Positions 6,229 to 7,684 of a stretch of DNA of 7,684 nt are shown piece by piece. The notes below the pieces were generated by a model that did not search any database, had not been told where the DNA came from, and worked only from the letters and a program-made list of their open reading frames with translations. Origin of the DNA: an uncultured Lachnospiraceae bacterium (GTDB taxonomy: Bacteria; Bacillota; Clostridia; Lachnospirales; Lachnospiraceae); the NCBI GenBank assembly GCA_910577065.1, contig CAJTLD010000123.1:1-7684 (forward strand). The letters run 5' to 3'. A program made the position numbers and the translations under genes. Numbering within the stretch: position 1 is the first letter of the stretch; every line of letters begins with the position of its first letter.

Positions 6229-6750
6229 TTACACCTCCTTAAATTGATTAAATATATCCTGGATCGCTGCCATCCTTGGGTCTGGTTCTGTCCTGTCGCA
6301 TAGACAGCTTCCATGATTTAAATTCGTGCCGCATTTTTTGCAGATACCCTTGCAGTCTTCGCTGCATAAAACCTTCATCGGCCAGTTCTCCAGTATCTGA
6401 TCATGGATAAGCCTGTCTGCATCCAGCCATGTTCCCGCCAGAAAGCCGATATCTTCCGCTTCGTCTTCACCATCCGTTTCCCCTATGGGGATGATGCGTT
6501 CTATGGCAAGATGAATCAAAACCGGCACATCTTCCAGGCACCTGTCGCACGGAACAGCAGCCGTTACATCTGTCTCTCCCAAGATATGCAGCCGCTTGTT
6601 CTCCCGGTTCTCAAAATGTAGTGTAAATGGCGCTATGCCGGTGAGTGGGAAACTGCCGAGTTTTGAACGGAACTCATGAAGTTCCGGGTGAATCTGGCGT
6701 TCCGTTGTCATATTTTCTATGGTTAGTACGTCTGTTATGTTTGTTTTCAC
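6229..6750 (-). CDS. DUF177 (YceD) family protein, 23S rRNA accumulation factor
   Basis: YceD/DUF177 proteins are needed for normal 23S rRNA accumulation and are almost always encoded just before rpmF, as here. The 173 residues include the N-terminal Leu/Phe-rich beta region, a CDRCL motif (C68, C71), an acidic linker GETDGEDEAED (90-100), and the cysteine-rich block CSEDCKGICKKCGTN (129-143), continuing to C149 and C151. The C-terminal signature DPRMAAIQDIF is at about 157-167. The eight cysteines suggest zinc binding (inference). Translation starts at a GTG (6750-6748) five bases after AGGAGA. The nearby ATG at 6752 is out of frame and meets a stop at once (ATGTGA). The gene follows a consensus promoter at 6777-6805 with a leader of about 20 bases and heads the DUF177-rpmF-rpmE operon. 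Confidence 0.92.
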   Translation of the reverse strand: MKTNITDVLTIENMTTERQIHPELHEFRSKLGSFPLTGIAPFTLHFENRENKRLHILGETDVTAAVPCDRCLEDVPVLIHLAIERIIPIGETDGEDEAEDIGFLAGTWLDADRLIHDQILENWPMKVLCSEDCKGICKKCGTNLNHGSCLCDRTEPDPRMAAIQDIFNQFKEV

Positions 6751-6776
6751 ATTCGTCTCCTAATCACACCTAAGAT

Positions 6777-6805
6777 ATTATACATATGGTTTTCGTTTTT
6801 GTCAA
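6777..6805 (-). promoter_or_regulatory. Consensus vegetative promoter of DUF177-rpmF-rpmE
   Basis: On the minus strand, a perfect TTGACA (6805-6800) and a perfect TATAAT (6782-6777) are separated by exactly 17 bases. This is the ideal housekeeping sigma-factor promoter, fitting for ribosomal protein genes. The start site would be near 6770, about 20 bases before the GTG start codon. Confidence 0.88.
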
Positions 6806-6845
6806 CGGTATTCTGGCATGTTTTTACTGTAGCTGCAATTTTCCA

Positions 6846-6878
6846 GTTACTGTGAACGCCATGGGTGTGAACAGTAAC
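6846..6878. repeat. Inverted repeat between the LRR gene and the ribosomal operon
   Basis: GTTACTGT (6846-6853) pairs with ACAGTAAC (6871-6878). Inside, ACGCC (6856-6860) pairs with GGTGT (6864-6868), with one G-U pair in the plus-strand reading. It begins 14 bases after the final TGA of the LRR reading frame, where a terminator is expected. In the minus direction no U-tract follows, and in the plus direction only GTTTTC does. It may be a degraded or factor-dependent terminator. Apart from this dyad and the promoter at 6777-6805, nothing else is seen in 6751-6891. Confidence 0.4.
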
Positions 6879-6891
6879 GTTTTCCCAAAGA

Positions 6892-7101
6892 TCAGGCGGT
6901 TATTTTGGATTTTTTACCCTGCCCCTTTTTTCCAAGTAAACTTTTATAGGTTTTGTATTTTTCTTTGGTTACTTTGATTGTCAGCTTTGCATTGGTTCCT
7001 TTGAATGCGTTTTTTCCGGCTTTTTTGAGAACTTTTGTTTTCAGGATAATTTTTTTGAGCTTTTTGCTGCCGTAAAACGCTTTGCTGCCGATGGATTTTA
7101 G
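6892..7101 (-). pseudogene. Detached C-terminal LRR segment, in frame beyond a TAG stop
   Basis: Reading on in the same frame past the TAG at 7104-7102 gives 69 more codons ending in a TGA at 6894-6892. They look like a genuine BspA-type C terminus: LKSIGSKAFYGSKKLKKI (one LRR unit with the SKAFYG core), then KKAGKNAFKG, then a lysine-rich tail with TIKVTKEKYKTYKSLLGKKGQ. The expected residue at the stop is lysine, as in SKKLKSIG, so one base change (AAG to TAG) would explain it. There is no good start codon or ribosome binding site inside this part, so it is unlikely to be translated alone. It is either the lost tail of a recently broken gene, a readthrough extension, or a sequencing error. 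Confidence 0.75.
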
Positions 7102-7684
7102 CTATTTGCTTTTTATGTTTACGGTATTAAGTTTGGTACAGCCCGAAAACGCTCCGTTTCCTATGGTTTCTACGTAATCGCCGATTACTGCTCCGGTCGC
7201 TTTTTTGTGGTTTTTGAAGGCGGACGGCGCTATGGCGGTAATTTTCAATGAAATGCCGTGAATCGTAATTTTATTCCCAACGCTTATTTTTGAGAGATTT
7301 TTATTTTTTGTGCCGATTAGTTCTGCCGTCATATCTGACGTGTCGGTTACTTTATAACGGCAATTGCCGACTGTGTAAATCTTGCCCTGCTCGACGCTTA
7401 AAACAGGCGCCGGAGCGGGATCCTGCGGCTGGGCGTGTGCAATTTTAAGGTTTGCCTCCGCTTCGTTTAAGGCGGAAAGCAGAGCGCGCAGGGTTACGAC
7501 GGACGCCGTGTCCGCGCCGGCTGCTTTTGCTGCCTGATAGGCGGTTACGTATGCGTTCCAGCTTTCCGTGGTATAGCTTTGCCCTCCCGCCTGGTATTTG
7601 GCAGCTGCACGGGCTACTGCGGCCGCAAGATCGGATGCCGCTTTGCTTTTTGCTGCCGCAAGGGCGCGTCCGGCGTCTGCGCAG
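7102..7684 (-). CDS. FIVAR/LRR (BspA-like) cell-surface protein, 5' part outside the window, ends at premature TAG
   Basis: The frame is open from the window edge to a TAG at 7104-7102, giving 193 visible residues, so the N terminus is missing. The first part is alanine-rich and helical. It contains a FIVAR-like extracellular three-helix module (YTTESWNAYVTAYQAAK, then a TLRALLSALNEAEANL helix, about 7447-7577). A short proline linker (PQDPAPAPV) follows, then the lead-in common to LRR_5 proteins (GKIYTVGNCRYKVTD), and LRR units with ITAIAPSAFKN and VETIGNGAFSGCTKLNTV. Such proteins are usually secreted or cell-wall-attached and bind host or polymer ligands (family knowledge, not shown here). 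Lysine-rich LRR tails of this type are typical of Lachnospiraceae surface proteins. The stop interrupts a repeat, and the remainder is intact in frame at 6892-7101. The product may therefore be truncated by 69 residues. Confidence 0.78.
   Translation of the reverse strand, partial: CADAGRALAAAKSKAASDLAAAVARAAAKYQAGGQSYTTESWNAYVTAYQAAKAAGADTASVVTLRALLSALNEAEANLKIAHAQPQDPAPAPVLSVEQGKIYTVGNCRYKVTDTSDMTAELIGTKNKNLSKISVGNKITIHGISLKITAIAPSAFKNHKKATGAVIGDYVETIGNGAFSGCTKLNTVNIKSK

Noticed and set aside
6786..6977. Plus-strand open frame of 63 codons
   Set aside because: It spans the ribosomal promoter, the intergenic dyad and the antisense of the LRR tail. Its phenylalanine-rich composition comes from lysine codons read in reverse.

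Overview
The window reads as a stretch of core chromosome from a Clostridia-type Firmicute, most likely Lachnospiraceae. That placement is inferred from protein style and gene order, not from a search. The clues are the ribosomal protein L32 beginning MSICPKNKSS, the DUF1385-prmC-prfA gene order, the long form of PurC, and a surface protein combining a FIVAR-like module with a lysine-rich BspA-type leucine-rich repeat (LRR). Every gene I can support lies on the minus strand, so transcription runs from high to low coordinates.

Layout in the direction of transcription: (1) 7684-6892, the 3' part of a FIVAR/LRR surface-protein gene that enters from beyond the right edge. An in-frame TAG at 7102-7104 cuts off its last 69 codons. 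(2) 6805-5722, a ribosome-related operon with a consensus vegetative promoter, DUF177/YceD, rpmF (L32), rpmE (L31) and a strong intrinsic terminator. (3) 5721-5552, a 170-base leader region with dyad symmetries. (4) 5551-2717, DUF1385 (YqhQ-like), prmC and prfA, tightly packed. PrmC methylates the GGQ glutamine of release factors, so enzyme and substrate are made together. (5) 2716-2506, a weak hairpin after prfA, a good promoter, and a long imperfect hairpin in the purC leader. (6) 2505-149, purC then purB, consecutive steps of de novo purine synthesis. (7) 156-1, the first 52 codons of an unidentified protein with a signal-peptide-like or anchor-like N terminus, overlapping the end of purB and leaving the window at the left edge.

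Most of the window is ordinary housekeeping sequence, and I see no phage, CRISPR, insertion-sequence or defence module. The points most worth checking are the nonsense-interrupted LRR gene and the 60-base hairpin in the purC leader. In that hairpin, every difference between the two arms is tolerated as a G-U pair only in the purC-sense RNA. The dyad-rich leader before DUF1385-prmC-prfA is a weaker third candidate.
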